DNA of 60,000 nt from Phoronis australis (GCA_002633005.1 NMRA01000005.1:1791048-1851047); one strand, 5' to 3'. Positions 11,351-26,300 are shown, counted from the stretch's first letter. Notes: generated by a model from the sequence alone, not told the origin. Made by a program: numbers and translations.

Positions 11351-14300
11351 TCATGCTTCCTTTGCCAATAGTTGACGAAATTCTTCAATGTGGTGAATAC
11401 TGTGAGACAACCTAAAACAATATCAAATGGCGTGCAGAGAGTTCATAATATCAGATGGCATGTAAAGAGTCGGATGCTTCCATAATATCAGATGGTGTGC
11501 AGAGCCTACAATACCGGATTGTATGTAGAGAATCTCACAAATGTGAAAATTTGTATGTGCAAAGCTCACAATATATCAGGTAGTAAGTAGAGTCCACAAT
11601 ATTAGACGCCACATGGGTGACCACAATATCAGATTTGTATGCACAAAGCTTGCAATATCAGATAATGAGTTGAATACACAATATCATATGGTATGTAGAG
11701 TCTACAATTATATCAGATAGTGTATGGAGAGTACATAATATCTGATGGTACGTAAAGAGCTCACAATATCAGGTCTATATGGACAAAGCCCAAAAAATCA
11801 GATTGAATCAATGTAAAAGAGACCACAATATGAGATTTGCATAATTATACAGTCAGATAAAATCGGAATTGTATGTACAAAGCACGATGGTTTGTGAAGA
11901 GCCTACACTACATAGTTCACAATATCAGATGGTATGTACCTTTTGGAAGCTCTAAAAAGTTCACAATATCAGACCATATTACATACAAATTTCAGATTGC
12001 TATGCACAGAGGCCACAACATTTCAATACAGGATTCACGTATAACTCCAATCACCAAATCGTTCTAAAATAGTTATTTGATGAAGAAACTTTCATGATAT
12101 AGCAGGCACGCACATCATATTACAATATTCCAAAAGTATATTGTACATTGAGGCAGGTATTTTCCTGATAGCGTATTCAAGATTTCAGGTGAAAAAACAG
12201 TACCAACTAACAACGAAGGCCTTGTTGGCCTCCAGTACAAACTTTGTCTCGTGTTTGGCATTTTGACGACCAAATAAAAAAATGCCGAACGTCAGCCCTG
12301 CACCAGTTTGAATAACAAGTGCAGTCAATTTTCTACTCGTATTTTTCTTTTTCTACTCTTATTTTCGAGCATTTACTCGTTCACGTCAAGGACTGTTATT
12401 TGATAAAAGATTGCACTTAATACAAGAGGCCACAATTTCTTTAGGGTCCTCATGCCAAAGCGGAAACCAGTCCCACTCCGTGGACTAAAGTGTAAAAACT
12501 TAGCAAGAACAAGTCACAATGTCACTTTCAAAGCAAAGGAAATTGTGAATATTTGACAAGGAATCACAGCAGATACTCTTACCTTCCAAATGCATTAAAT
12601 AAGGCGACAATCTCGGATCGGCGTAGTTGAAATGTTTTCTTTGATGAAGAGTCAACAAAGGACTCTGGACTCATGTCATCTCCAGAAAATAAGATTTTTA
12701 GAGCAGTTCCCATTCCGGTAATCTGAAAACAATTAATGTACATTTCAATAACATAAAGCTTAAAAATTTAAATTGCTGCAGGTGCCTTCACTTATGTCTT
12801 CAATTTCAAATCAGGAAATAAAGAAGCACAATTATGTTGATTTATGAACATATGACCAGTTAGAAGAAAACAAAGCCCCAATGGCATTCAAAAACAGAGA
12901 ACTTCTTGGAGTGCATGTCTCATAATTTTACTATTTTGTCATAGCACACTGGTACAAAAGTCACACATGCGTGAAAAAGGAAATGAAAACACGAACTTGT
13001 CCACTTTCTTAATGTTCAAAATTGCGTCTACCACATCCTTGCGTCAGTAGAATTTCTCTAAAATACTTTGATAAGTACTGCAATCCCTTCACGTGTTGAA
13101 TAATGCTCACTAAGTGACTGTTTAGCACACTCGTTTAATAACTGCAGCAGGTCACAGTTTTGAGTCAGTACCACGAGCAGTACATACCTGCAACTTGCCC
13201 CATAGTTTGCACTTGTCACAGCCAACGCAATCCATGATGCGCGAGATATTAAGGAAATGACTACGGAATTCCTCCTGAAAGATGTGCAACTCATTACATA
13301 CCATTCCCCTGGACTGTTAAAACCGAGAAATTTCCAACATCATGATCTGATCTAGAGTCACGTTCGATTCAACTTGACAAACAAGGTTACTGTGTTGGTA
13401 CAGAATGCTGTAATAGTAAGCAGGTGAGAGCTTACACTCACACAAAGGAATTAGCAAAAACCCTGAAGTGAACTAGACAAAAGAACACTGATTAAGCATT
13501 TCAAAATTAACCAGAAAATGTTGTTTTAAAATTCTGCTGATTTTCGACAGAAAGAAATACTGTTAATTTTTGTTTTGAAAACTAGTATGATATATCAGTT
13601 CAAAAAATAAAAACACTTAGTTTCCTGCACTAGGGAAATCAGTAATTAAGGTGGAAAGGTTAATTCAACTTTACACTTGCATGGGTACATTCACTATACA
13701 ATGACCTGGTGACAAAAACATTTTCTTGTAATCCTAATCATACAAGAGCAGTTCCATAGTGACATTAATGAAATGTTTTGACATCCAGGTTCAGGGGTCC
13801 GTTTCATGAAAAGTGACTCAACACTTTAGACAGAAATTTGGTTTTACATTCCCACTTCACCTGAATAAAGGTTTAGCCAGGTAAATGTTAGCATATCACA
13901 ACCTGGAAATAATTTATGCAAATTATCTCTTTAACTAGAAGTAATGCGTATATTTTCAGAGGCTTTGCATTTTTGGTAAAGTGAGATTTATTCTTTCACA
14001 TATATTTGTTCAGAGCACAAAACCAAATTTCTGACTTCAAGCATGTCATTTTCATAAAATAAATACCCTATGCCAGCCCAACACAGCGAGGTGACATGGC
14101 TATATATAACAGCAGGAAACAAGGCAGAATCATTATAAAGCACCGACTTACCTTTAATTTTTGAGCTTCTTTAGTCTTCTCTTGAAACAGTAGCCCTTCA
14201 TTAAAATGGTCAGGGAATGACCTGAAATGGCCAAAAATCAGTATTTAGTTAAGCCTGGTTTTAAATAGTAAACATGAACCATTGTCTTGTTCCACCAACT

Positions 14301-17300
14301 ATTCCCATTTTGACTTATTGTAAATCTCATAGTAAAGTAATTATTGGTGAATGAGTTGTCAAGGTTACAACAGTTTTATTCCGAACACTCCTGAAAACAA
14401 CATCTCAGATTAGACCATTACCATTCTCAAAAGACAAAAGCTACATAATCCAAAAACACAAGAAATTATGAAACAGCTTACACCTGCAAAATATGCCTAT
14501 TTTGCAAACTTTAGCACATTAAGATAATAAAAAATGTGAATTACATTTACAATCATTGTTCAATTATTTTTCCTGTTATCCTTGTCCAAATGATCCAAAA
14601 CCTAACATTTGCAAGCCTAATACCCTTGTGCATAAACCCCAAATTACAACTTAGACTAGTTTAGTGTGATAAACAACTTACTTAATAATATTCAGTATTT
14701 CTTTTACAGCCGTCTTGACATCAGCATCATCCTCAGGACTACCAGTAAAGTAGTTCTCCTGTAAACCAAACAACAGTGTACATCATAGCTGACCAAGATA
14801 GTGGAAACATGAATTATAGTTTTTACAAAAGTTACTTGACACCAAATGAAAGCTTTTGCTTGTATAATTTTTAACCTCTGCACCATGCCCACCACCAGAA
14901 GATGTATTGAGAAATTTTGGACAGTCACAACAGGGATAGTAACCATTGACAAATGAAAGGAAGTCAATCTTGTAACTTCTCCTTATCTGAAAATGGTGAG
15001 ACTTTACAGTATGAGCAATTAATGTAGATGGACAACCACACAGAAGATGGCAAAGGGGTAGCACAAAGTTTACTCCAACTTGACAATGAAGCAGACAATT
15101 CAATAACTAAATATCTAAGTGAGACAAAGTTTTTGACAAGTGAGAGTTGAGTGCAAGAGCAACTTTGCAACTAACATCAAAACTACATCATTTGGAATAT
15201 TCATGCGTTTCACTGGTTAGTGTCATTTCTTATTGATTTGGAGTTTATAAGAACTATTTCAAGTTCTGAAATAAGACAAACTTGACACCGAACTGCTGTA
15301 CTCCGAAACCTTACTACGTCAGGCAGTATTTCTGTATATTTAACCACTTCAAATTTGTCTCGATTCAGTTCAAAGAAACAACGTTCAAGCCCCCAAAAGT
15401 GCACACAATTTCAGTTTAGTGACTTTTTAAGCTACCAAAAAGGCCGATGTTTAAAAGAGGACAGCGACAACAAACCTACTTACATTCGCCAGATAAGGAG
15501 CAGCCTTGGCCAAAGCTCGCAGCTCAACAAGATACGTAAAATAGAGGTTTTTCAATCGTAATGGCCCCAGTCCATTTGTAGTTTCTGGGTCAAATCTCGT
15601 CTTAAATTCCGTCACATTATGACCCCAGTCCTGTTTAGTACCATAACCTTTACTGTCTGAAATGCAAGACAAGGTATCAAATTTTGATCATTTAACTGAG
15701 GTTTTGTCAAGGAGTAAGAAGTTCCTATTCACAAAAATGTAATAACCAAGTGAACTTATACACGAGTCCATAGTTATAAATTGAGCATGCGTAGTACTTG
15801 CGCACTAGCGTTGCTGTTGCACTCTTTGGTGACCCAATAATAAAATGCAGTTTCTCCTGAAGTAGCAAGTGCTGAAAACAGCACTCGATATTAAATTTAT
15901 GCCACCAGTATGTCAATATTGCAGTATTATCCCTCGAATCACAGCTTTGCTAGTCAGCCAATGCCTGGGTGATCAGTGACAGCAATAATTTGAGAATGTA
16001 ATTAGTATAAAGGATTTAATTACAATAAGAGACAGTCATGTGGTTGACTTCACAACTTACTGGATATCAACAGACATTACTGCCATTTATAAATGTGCTC
16101 TCAAATTCATCTCAGGAATGCCGAAAGGAATGCCGAGAAAATCCTGAATATGTTGAAATGATATAACTGCAACCTTCTGACAAACTATAGGTGACATTTC
16201 AAAATAAAAAAATATGCATTTTAACAATCTCTTACTCTCCCGTTCACTTACATAGGGAACGTAATTGAACCCAAGTTTGTTTATTCTACTTAATTGAACA
16301 TTCAAGATGGCGCACAAAACCGCAGACTAATGACCTGGATTGTGAGTGAAGCTGCAATGGTTTTAGCTATGAATGGGCAAATATTTGTATTGAAAACAAT
16401 GCTGAAATGATTTTTTTAGTCAGACTGAAGTATTGAAATATGGGATAGAATTCATGACAATTGTCCAACTTTAAGTGATTTACAGTAGTCCCAGAAATTG
16501 AGAACCAGTTTGATGCCTGTTATTCAGTGGAGATAACTGGTTCTCAAAACAACAGACCAATCCCAGTGACAATTACCAAATTCACTATTTCTGTAACACA
16601 CAAAAATTTCATGACACAAGTTAATTGCAAGCGCCTTGCATTTATAAAACATGCCCAAACTTGCACCCAGCTGTCATAACGAGAACTTTCACGTCATTAC
16701 TACATCCAGTAGACAGTAGAGTGACTATACCTTGCAAGAGGTACTTGGCAGATAAATGAATGTTGATACTGGTATGTAATCCTGACACCATGCGATAAAA
16801 CGCCCTCTTCTCAAGGCACATACCTGAAGAATGGAAAAGACAACATCTTATGTCAAGAAAAACTGAACTATGCAGAAAATCATAAGCGTTATTTCTGTGT
16901 AGAGGTCAACCTCCAAAAGTGAATAGCTAATCCAATGCAATGAAACTGCATAACGTCAGGAGAAATTGCATAATTTCTGAAGTCAAAATTATATTCTCTA
17001 TAATCTAAAGGCTAATAACACTAACTTAGAATATTATGCTATGAAATAATATGTATTTAACAATTTAAAAGCCACCAGTGCAACAAAACTAGTTAGGAAA
17101 TTATTGGAAATCAAATCACTAAACCTGAACAAACCTTGTGGGCTAAATAAACAATATTGATATGCAAAAACAAACATACTAAGTATGTGCAAATAAAGAG
17201 AGACACAATCACACATTTTATAGGAACCCCTTTCCCGTGAAGACTGGCATGTTACAGTGATAGAGTTTCAATCTTCACCAAGGTTAAGAAGACTCAAATA

Positions 17301-20300
17301 CAGAACAATAAAGATGACAGAAACACAATTAAGAGTAACAAGAACAGGAACAACCACAATTCCAACAATTCTAAATACTTATCCTACAATAGTTCCAATA
17401 TACAGAAATATTTAAGGACAGTCGTGTTTATTAAGAGAAAAAATGCAGGAGGACAAAAATAAGATTTATATTGATGCCATGTCCTCAAACTGTGATTTTA
17501 CAATAATAGCGAAGTTATTACCGCGATTTTAGTTCTCGTGGACAAAAATTGCTAACTAAATGGGATTGATGGTATCTTTGTCAGAAATGCAAGATAAATA
17601 AAAACAAAAACGCACGTAATGTGATCTCAAAATGGAGAACATATTGCAACCGTGTAAAAAATATCATATTTTACTATCCTGAAACACTTTCTACCAATCT
17701 GCGCGATCCAAGGTTTTACAAATGACAGTGGCTAAATTGTTCATTATTTGACCTGTTTGACACCTTTAATTACCACACCCAAGTCACCAATTATGTATGA
17801 CCCCAGAAAAATTAAAAAATTGGCTAAATCCAGAATATCCTTGCTCAGAAATGGCAGACAGAATTCACATCAAACTTTCACATGCTATGGTTTATGCACT
17901 GTTTTCCACAATGTTTTTACAGACTCCTTAAAATGTACCTGCATGTAGCATGAGGGTCAACAAAGGGCTTTTATGAAAAAAACCACAAGTTGCAAGGAAA
18001 AAAATAAAATATTTTAGAAAACTGTATGCAGAATTTCAGAGATTTTATCATAAAATTTTGAAATTTGACCATATTATGGAGAACGTTGCTTTACTAAACT
18101 TGTACCTCTTTATGCGTTATTTTACAAAAGGCATGGTAACGTGTCCAAAGTATTGACAGTTAGGTATACCAGTTAAAAATCAAAGTGTACAAGCTTTCTA
18201 CTTGGAGAAAACCAACAAATCACCATATATCTCAGTTCTGTGCACATGGAGTATACAACGAAACATTCAATTGAAAACCTAAAGCAAGCACATAATTTGG
18301 GCAAAGTANNNNNNNNNNNNNNNNNNNNNNNNNNNNNNNNNNNNNNNNNNNNNNNNNNNNNNNNNNNNNNNNNNNNNNNNNNNNNNNNNNNNNNNNNNNN
18401 NNNNNNNNNNNNNNNNNNNNNNNNNNNNNNNNNNNNNNNNNNNNNNNNNNNNNNNNNNNNNNNNNNNNNNNNACTTGCTGGTTTATGTTAACCGTCTACA
18501 TAAGCATCGAAGAAGAGTGTTTCAGCCTATAAGAATTTTGCACACGAATAATATAAACTACGAAATATTCACGTATCCACATCAGTGTCTGTGTAGCTCA
18601 GTGCGCGGGGTGGTAGCTTTGGTTCAAGGGACCGTTCCACAGCTAAAGATACTTGCAAGTATGCTTGGGGATATCTCGCAAAAAACGACTTCGTGATCTC
18701 GCCAAACTCGCAAGAAACTAGCCTTTCAGAGCAAAACCTTGGCTGCAGGAGTTGTGTAGTTGTGCCCTTGATCAAAGCACTGTTCTAAGTGACTCGCCTC
18801 TCTCAATATGACTACCAGATCTGGGTAAGCTACCTGCTACTAGCGTCCTAACCCGGCAGAGATGGTTGAGAGTCTCTCACCAACTGACGCTTCTGGAAAC
18901 AAACTCAACAACCAGCCCAATTGATATAACATAATGAACCTGTCCGTTTTGATGAACTGATATTCGCGTTTTAATCGTGGTATATCTATCTTTCCCTGTA
19001 GGAGAGCCGTGTCCATCTGACTGGGTCTTTATGTCGCCATATTGCTACTACGTGTCTTCCTCAACAGCTTCATTTGACGTGGCCACAGCTGAGTGCCAGT
19101 CGTATAACTCTACACTCGTGGGTCTCAACGATATTCGTGAAAGTTCTCTTGTAACGACAATATCGTAAGACATTTACTATTACTTTAAGTTTGAGTTCTC
19201 GCACCATCACGCCGTAGGTTAGTAGTATAGTAAGAGGTTTAGGACGCCCGCTTTTGCGGCTTCTCGGTCAAAGATCATAAATCCGAGAGGAAAGGTCAAA
19301 GGTCACATAGGATGGATGCAATCGGAAGGGACATCATCCGCCTACCGGACGGATGTGTCAATGACTTTTGTGGCTCCTCGCAACGGATTGAGAGTCGAAA
19401 TAAAAGAGGGATTACACTGCGTCTCGATTCAGTTCAAAGGAATAACGTTCAAGCCCCCAAAAGTGCACACAATTTCAGTTTAATAAATCATATTTAGTGA
19501 CTTTTTAAGCTACCAAAAGGCCGATGTCTAAAAGAGGACAGCGACAACAAACCTACTTACATTCGCCAGATAAGGAGCAGCCTTGGCCAAAGCTCGCAGC
19601 TCAACAAGATAAGTAAAATAGAGGTTTTTCAATCGTAATGGCCCCAGTCCATTTGTAGTTTCTGGGTCAAATCTCGTCTTAAATTCCGTCACATTATGAC
19701 CCCAGACCTGTTTAGTACCATAACCTTTACTGTCTGAAATGCAAGACAAGGTATCAAATTTTGATCATTTAACTGAGGTTTTGTCAAAGAGTAAGAAGTT
19801 CCTATTCACAAAAATGTAATAACCAAGTGAACTTATACACGAGCCCACAGTTACGAATTGAGCTTGGGTAGTACTTGCGCACTAGCGTAGCTGTTGCACT
19901 CTTTGGTGACCCAATAATAAAATGCAGTTTCTCCTGAAGTAGCAAGTGCTGAAAACAGCACTCGATATTAAATTTATGCCACCAGTATGTCAATATTGCA
20001 ATATTATCCCTTGAATCACAGCTATGCTAGTCAGCCAATGCCTGGGTGATCAGTGACAGTAATAATTTGAGACTGTAATTAGTATAAAGGATTTAATTAC
20101 AATAAGACACATGTGGTTGACTTCACAACTTACTGGATATCAACAGACATTTATAAATGTGCTCTCAAGTTCATCTCAGGAATGCCGAAAGGAATTTGAG
20201 ACAATCCTGAATATGTTGAAATGTTACTGCAACCTTCTGACAATCTAGAGGTGATATTTCAAAATAAAAAATATGCATTTTAACAATCTCTTACTCTCCC

Positions 20301-23300
20301 ATTCACTTACATAGAGAACGTAATTAAACCCAAGTTTGTTTATTCTACCTAATTGAATATTCAAGATGGCGCACGAAACCGTAGACTCATGAACTGGATT
20401 TTGAGTGAAGCTGCAATGGTTTTAGCTATGAGTGGGCAAATATTTGTATTGAAAACAATGCTGAAATGATTTGTTAGTCAGACTGAAGTATTGAAATATG
20501 GGATAGAATTCATGACAATTGTCCAACTTTAAGTGATTTACAGTAGTCCCAGAAACTGAGAACCAGTTTGATGCCTGTTAGTGACTATACCTTGCAAGAG
20601 GTACTTGGCAGATAAATGAATGTTGATACTGGTGTGTAATCCAGACACCATGCGATAAAACGCCCTCTTCTCAAGGCACATACCTAGGGGATGGAAAGAC
20701 AACATCTTATGTCATGAAAAACTGAACTATGCAGAAAATCATATGCGTTATTTCTGTGTACAGTTCGACCTCCAAAAGTTAATAGCTAATCCAATGCAAC
20801 GAAACTGCATAACGTCAGGAGAAATTGCATAATTTCTGAAGTCAAAATTATATTCTCTATAATCTAAAGGCTAATAACACTAACTTAGAATGTTACGAAA
20901 TAATATGTATTTAACAAAAAGCCACCAGTGCAATAAAACTAGTTAGGAAATTATTGGAAATCAAATCACTAAACCTGAACAAACCTTGTGGGCTAAATAA
21001 ACAATATTGATTTGCAAAAACAAACATACTAAGTATGTGGAAATAAAGAGAGACACAATCACACATTTTATAGGAACCCCTTTCCTGCGAAGAACTGGCA
21101 CGTTACAGTGATAGAGTTTCAATCTTCACCAAGGTTAAGAAGACTCGAATACAGAACAATAAAGATGACAGAAACACAATTAAGAGTAACAAGAACAGGA
21201 ACAACCACAATTCCAACAATTCTAAATACTTATCCTACAATAGTTCCAATATACAGAAATATTTAAGGGCAATCGTGTTTATTAAGAGAAAAAATACAGG
21301 AGGACAAAAATAAGATTTATATTGATGCCATGTCCTCAAACTGTGATTTTACAGTAATAGCGAAGTTATTACCGCGATTTTAGTTCTCGTGGACAAAAAT
21401 TGCTAACTAAATGGGGTTGATGGTATCTTTGTCAGAAATGCAAGATAAATAAAAACAAACAGGCACGTCATGTGATCTCAAAATGGAGAACATATTGCAA
21501 CTGTGTAAAAAATATCACATTTTACTATCCTGATACACTTTCTACCAATCTGCGCGATCCAAGGTTTTGCAAATGACAGTGGCTAAATTGTTTATTATTT
21601 GACCTGTTTGACACCTTTAATTACCACACCCAAGTCACCAATTATGTATGACCCCAGAAAAATTTAAAAATTGGCTAAATCCAGAATATCCTTGCTCAGA
21701 AATGGCAGACAGAATTCACACCAAACTTTCACATTCTATGGTTTCTGCACTGTTCTCCAAAATGTTATTACAGACTCGTTAAAATGTTCCTGCATCTTGT
21801 CTTGCATGAGGGTCAACAAAGGGCTTTTATGAAAAAAAACATAAGTTGCAAGGAAAAAATAAAATATTTCAGAAAACTGTATGCAGAATTTCAGAGATTT
21901 TATCATAAACATTTGAAATTTGACCATATTATGGAGAATGGTGCTTTACTAAAATTGTACCTCTTTAGGGGTTATTTTACAAAAGGCATGGTAACGTGTC
22001 CAAAGTATTGACAGTTAGGTATACCAGTTAAAAATCAAAGTGTACAAGCTTTCTACTTAGAGAAAACCAACAAATCACCATATATCTCCGTTCTGTGCAC
22101 ATGGAGTATACAACGAAACATTCAATTGAAAACCTAAAGCAAGCACATAATTTGGGCAAAGTAAAAGGAGGCAATCAGATCACTGTAGAAAACGTTGGAG
22201 CTAAAAAGAAACCACGCAAACTGAACAGCCTGAGAACATCATTGCGTGCAGTCAATGGTTTGTGTCTAGTCAGCATGCTGTGTCATCATGTCTGTTTTGC
22301 ACTTAGAACTTAAGCGGAATGTCAATAATTATGAACAGGGGTTGTAGATTTTGAGAACCAGTTTGATGCCCATTATTGATTGGAGAAAACTGGTTCTCAA
22401 AATACGAGATCCCTGCAAGTGACTATGTGCAGTTAAATTAAAGTGTTGCTCGAATGTAGGCTAGGCGATGATGTTCTAGAGAGATAGGGAATAAGTTAGA
22501 CATACACGAACAACATGACAAGACAAAAGGTCAAATTACCTTCTAATGCACCTTTTTAAGAGGTAAAGGAAATAAGGTTATTCTAACACATGAACATAAA
22601 TTGGCCTTACTTAATGGTTGGTTAAAAGTGCAGTGGAAAGCTTGAAGCTAGTCACTCAAAAGCGGCACTAGAAAGTAACAGTAATTTCTTGACTCACAGC
22701 TTTAGTTTAACAATCAGAAGCCTAAATTCTCCTCAATTCACAGCACTGCCCGTAATTGTGGTGCAGAACAAAGCATTTTCCCTAGACCTTTTCCAAATCG
22801 TAAGTGCGTAGTTAACCAATGGTAATGCTCAAGTTTATTCCCACCTCGATTTTTAGTTCCCCAATTTATTAAGCATCCTCAGCGTTTACCCAGACAAATA
22901 CTGTATAATATAATTGGTGATGAAATTCAGTGATTGTGATTTACTGTCGAAACACAGAATAAGAAGTCGCATTGCAAAACTTCACGCCTATCACTACTTG
23001 AACAAAATTTCTATCAAACAAAAGATTGAAGCAGAGTGCAACAGATGAATTGGAATAATTGTGCAATACACTAAAATCTAATGGAGAATAAACACAGGTA
23101 TAGTAGGACAGATGATTGGTTTGATGGTGATCAGAAGATGTTCTCTGCCTGTCTGTCAAACTGTCTCTGGATTTGCACAATAGGACCCTAAATGAAATCA
23201 AGACAGATGTCCAGGTTTGTATGCATAAAAATACATGAACAAGAATTTGTGTGTACTGTCATGAAGCATAAGTTTTATTGAATGTCTGATAAGGCTCGAA

Positions 23301-26300
23301 AATCATGTTCATGCATCTGAACACATGAATCCTCTCATTAACATAAGGTAATATATGAGAAATGTAATCATTGTGAAACTACTGGCAGAATCATTCAGAC
23401 AGCCAAATAGGGGTACAGTCAGTGTGAGACTACCCACATCTTGGCAAACAGTTCTAGACAACAGTGAACCGTAATGATGCAAGACTAGATGGACAGACAG
23501 ACATATAACATGCTTATAACTAACCACTATCAGTTATAAATATGTTTTAGGAAGAGGCAAACAATACATTGGAAATCTATTACCTTCTATCCCAGAGCCT
23601 AAAACAGCATAAACAATAAAATGATAAATTAGCGTAGACAAGTGAAATGAAATATAGTCATAAAACAAAATTAGAAACCAGTTAAGTTGTGAGCTACTTC
23701 AAAACGATTCCTTGGTTACCATTGATACGGAACAGGCAACTGATGGAACTTATTAATTTCTCACTGTAATACGATCATTTATTCACTTTTAACAGTGGTG
23801 ACAACTTAACATTCCATTAAATTACCTCCAATTAGAGAATGTAAACTTAACTGAGATGATTTCAGACAGCATTATTGGTCACAATTCTTACTTATAACTT
23901 GTTATGTGACAAATCATGCCCAACTTAGCCACATCTATATGCATTTAGTCACCTTGAGAGCTAATAACCAAAGAGCCTACTCCTTAGTTTTTCTTAAGAT
24001 TCAAGATGTCATGGCAACTAGTCATTGGTAACACGACATGGTGTAGTACCATGCAAAACTACCGCATTTGTTATTTTTAAACAATTTGGTTAAAATTAAA
24101 TTACTAAAACACACATGCACACCAACAATAATGTTGCCTTTTTATCTCGTCAAACAATATTTATTTATAAAGTGTCTGTGTAACAAGGGTTGTATCCCGC
24201 TCTACTCACACTGGTTACCATAATTGATCCATATTCAATGTAGAAAAAATTCACAGCAGCAGTTTTAAATCAAGTACAGAAAACAGACAAGCCAAAAGTT
24301 GCTAAAACACAACTCCTTGCACTCAAAATGGGCAGGTATGAACTCTACTCCCTATGTTCAGTTCACATGCAATTTGAACTAAACTTGGGGTGCATTTCAT
24401 GACAAGATACTCTTGAGGATTAACTCAGGAATGTCCAAGTCCCGTACCTGTCCAGGTTAACCATCATGCTTGGCTTACTGTCCACCCACGAAATTTCCCA
24501 CTTATTACTTTTAAGCACCCATGATTGGCTTACCCCCCCCTATTTTTATGACCAACACTCCCTTATAAGTGCTTGTATTTTTGTGAATGCCATTCTCATA
24601 TGAATTTTAGCTCACTGAGAAAAAAGTTTGAATCTCACTTTCCTTCAAACAATAATGAGTCAGCTTCCACAGAACCTTGCTTAATTCTGTTGGGTAAATA
24701 CCCACACCCTCCTGCTCTATACTGAACAAGACGTGTCCTTTCCCCTCATAAACATTCCAAATTATCATACGGTAGTCGCGCGATTTTTGGACCGCCCGCC
24801 ATTTTGGGACAAGAATAAATATTTCCAAAATGAGTTTTCCATGGTCCATGAAATGTTAACAAGGTTGTTGGGTAATACCCATTATGTGAAAAATAAATAA
24901 AAGCATTCACGTGAGCAGGAAGTGGCAAGGTCATAAATGGTTGCAAAGGAAAAGTTGAAGGTGCGCTGTGTAAAAAGCTTGGTCATGCTACCGAACTACT
25001 GTGTATGATTACTCCTTTCCAGACACTATGCTGACTACACGAAGTCTGACAACTGTACCTCTCTGGTTGCTAGCCCGACTGAATTTTCGCCACGGTGACC
25101 ACCTACCATTTCTCAAACATTTTGTTTCTAAGCCCCTAAGCTTGGTTTAACATTTACACCCGGATTTTTACTTCCTAATTTAAGAGCCCTGAGTGGTAAC
25201 CCGGACAAATATTGAAAATGTTAGCACACTAGAGTTAAGAAGAAATCCATACAAATTACTCAATTGATTAGTAACTTTGGGGAATATAAGAGATTTCATA
25301 CTTAGTTCAATTAAGATTTACTTTTCAGATAGATGCGTGGAGCATATGACAAAACTTCTGACACTCACAAACTTGAAACAAGTGCCTGCTTGGCATTCCC
25401 GGATAAAATACCGAATGAAAAAAGCAGGTACTAGTAATTTTAACATCATACAGTCCTGTTTCTCACAGCGAAGCCAAAGACCACAGAGTAAGAATAACCT
25501 TATGTAATGAGCAGTATTTGAAATTAGTGCTACAATGTACCATATATGACAAACTCAGAACTGCTTTAAAATCTTGAGCCATGTTTGAAGAGCTTCAGTG
25601 ATTGAAATAAACATTCATTTTGCTGTGAAAATAACTTTGAAATGTTCAGCGATTGAAAATGATGTGAATTCAAGATAGAAAGAAAGATCAGACCACAAAC
25701 AGGCCATGTACCAGTTCAGAGACATCAGGATTTTTGTGCTGGGAGAACCCTGACATGTTTCCATAATAACCAGCTGTCACAGCAACTAGGCCTAGTTTTA
25801 TTACCAAGTGAGTAGTGTTAGTTACATGCCTATAAAGACTACTTGATTAAATAAATCAAATCATGCTTAAATGTCAAACCACTCATATGTGTCAACTAAA
25901 AATCAATATGCACTGTGCTGACTAGGTTATAAAATTATATAAAATACGAATGATCATACACTATTACAAACAATATGACTTTTCTGGAACAAAAAAATTC
26001 TGGTAAAATCTCACCATTCTTGAATATAATATGGCAGACATGAGAAAGCTTAGTTTAGAGGCATCACATATATACTTCAAAGCTACCACATGAAAATGTG
26101 AAAACCTTCGGTTATTCACAACAACATAACAAAAGATCAATTTTGGTAGTAATTTTTGAAATCGGCAACCTTTTACCATAACAGTCAGTGTGACATTCAG
26201 TTATGAGTGTTCACACGACAAACATTGGCAGATGTGTCTTTTGGGTATCTTTTGAAGTTTTATGAAAATGTTCAAACAAAAGAGGAAAGGAGCAACAACA

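Noticed and set aside
14783-15103. 106-codon minus-strand frame in an ERO1 intron
   Set aside because: It lies just upstream of exon 14682-14758, no family similarity, and ERO1 reads correctly without it.
18591-18660. tRNA-like GTAGCTCAGTGCG...GGTTCAAGGG
   Set aside because: The A box is plausible, but the B box is broken after GGTTCAAG and no cloverleaf can be drawn.
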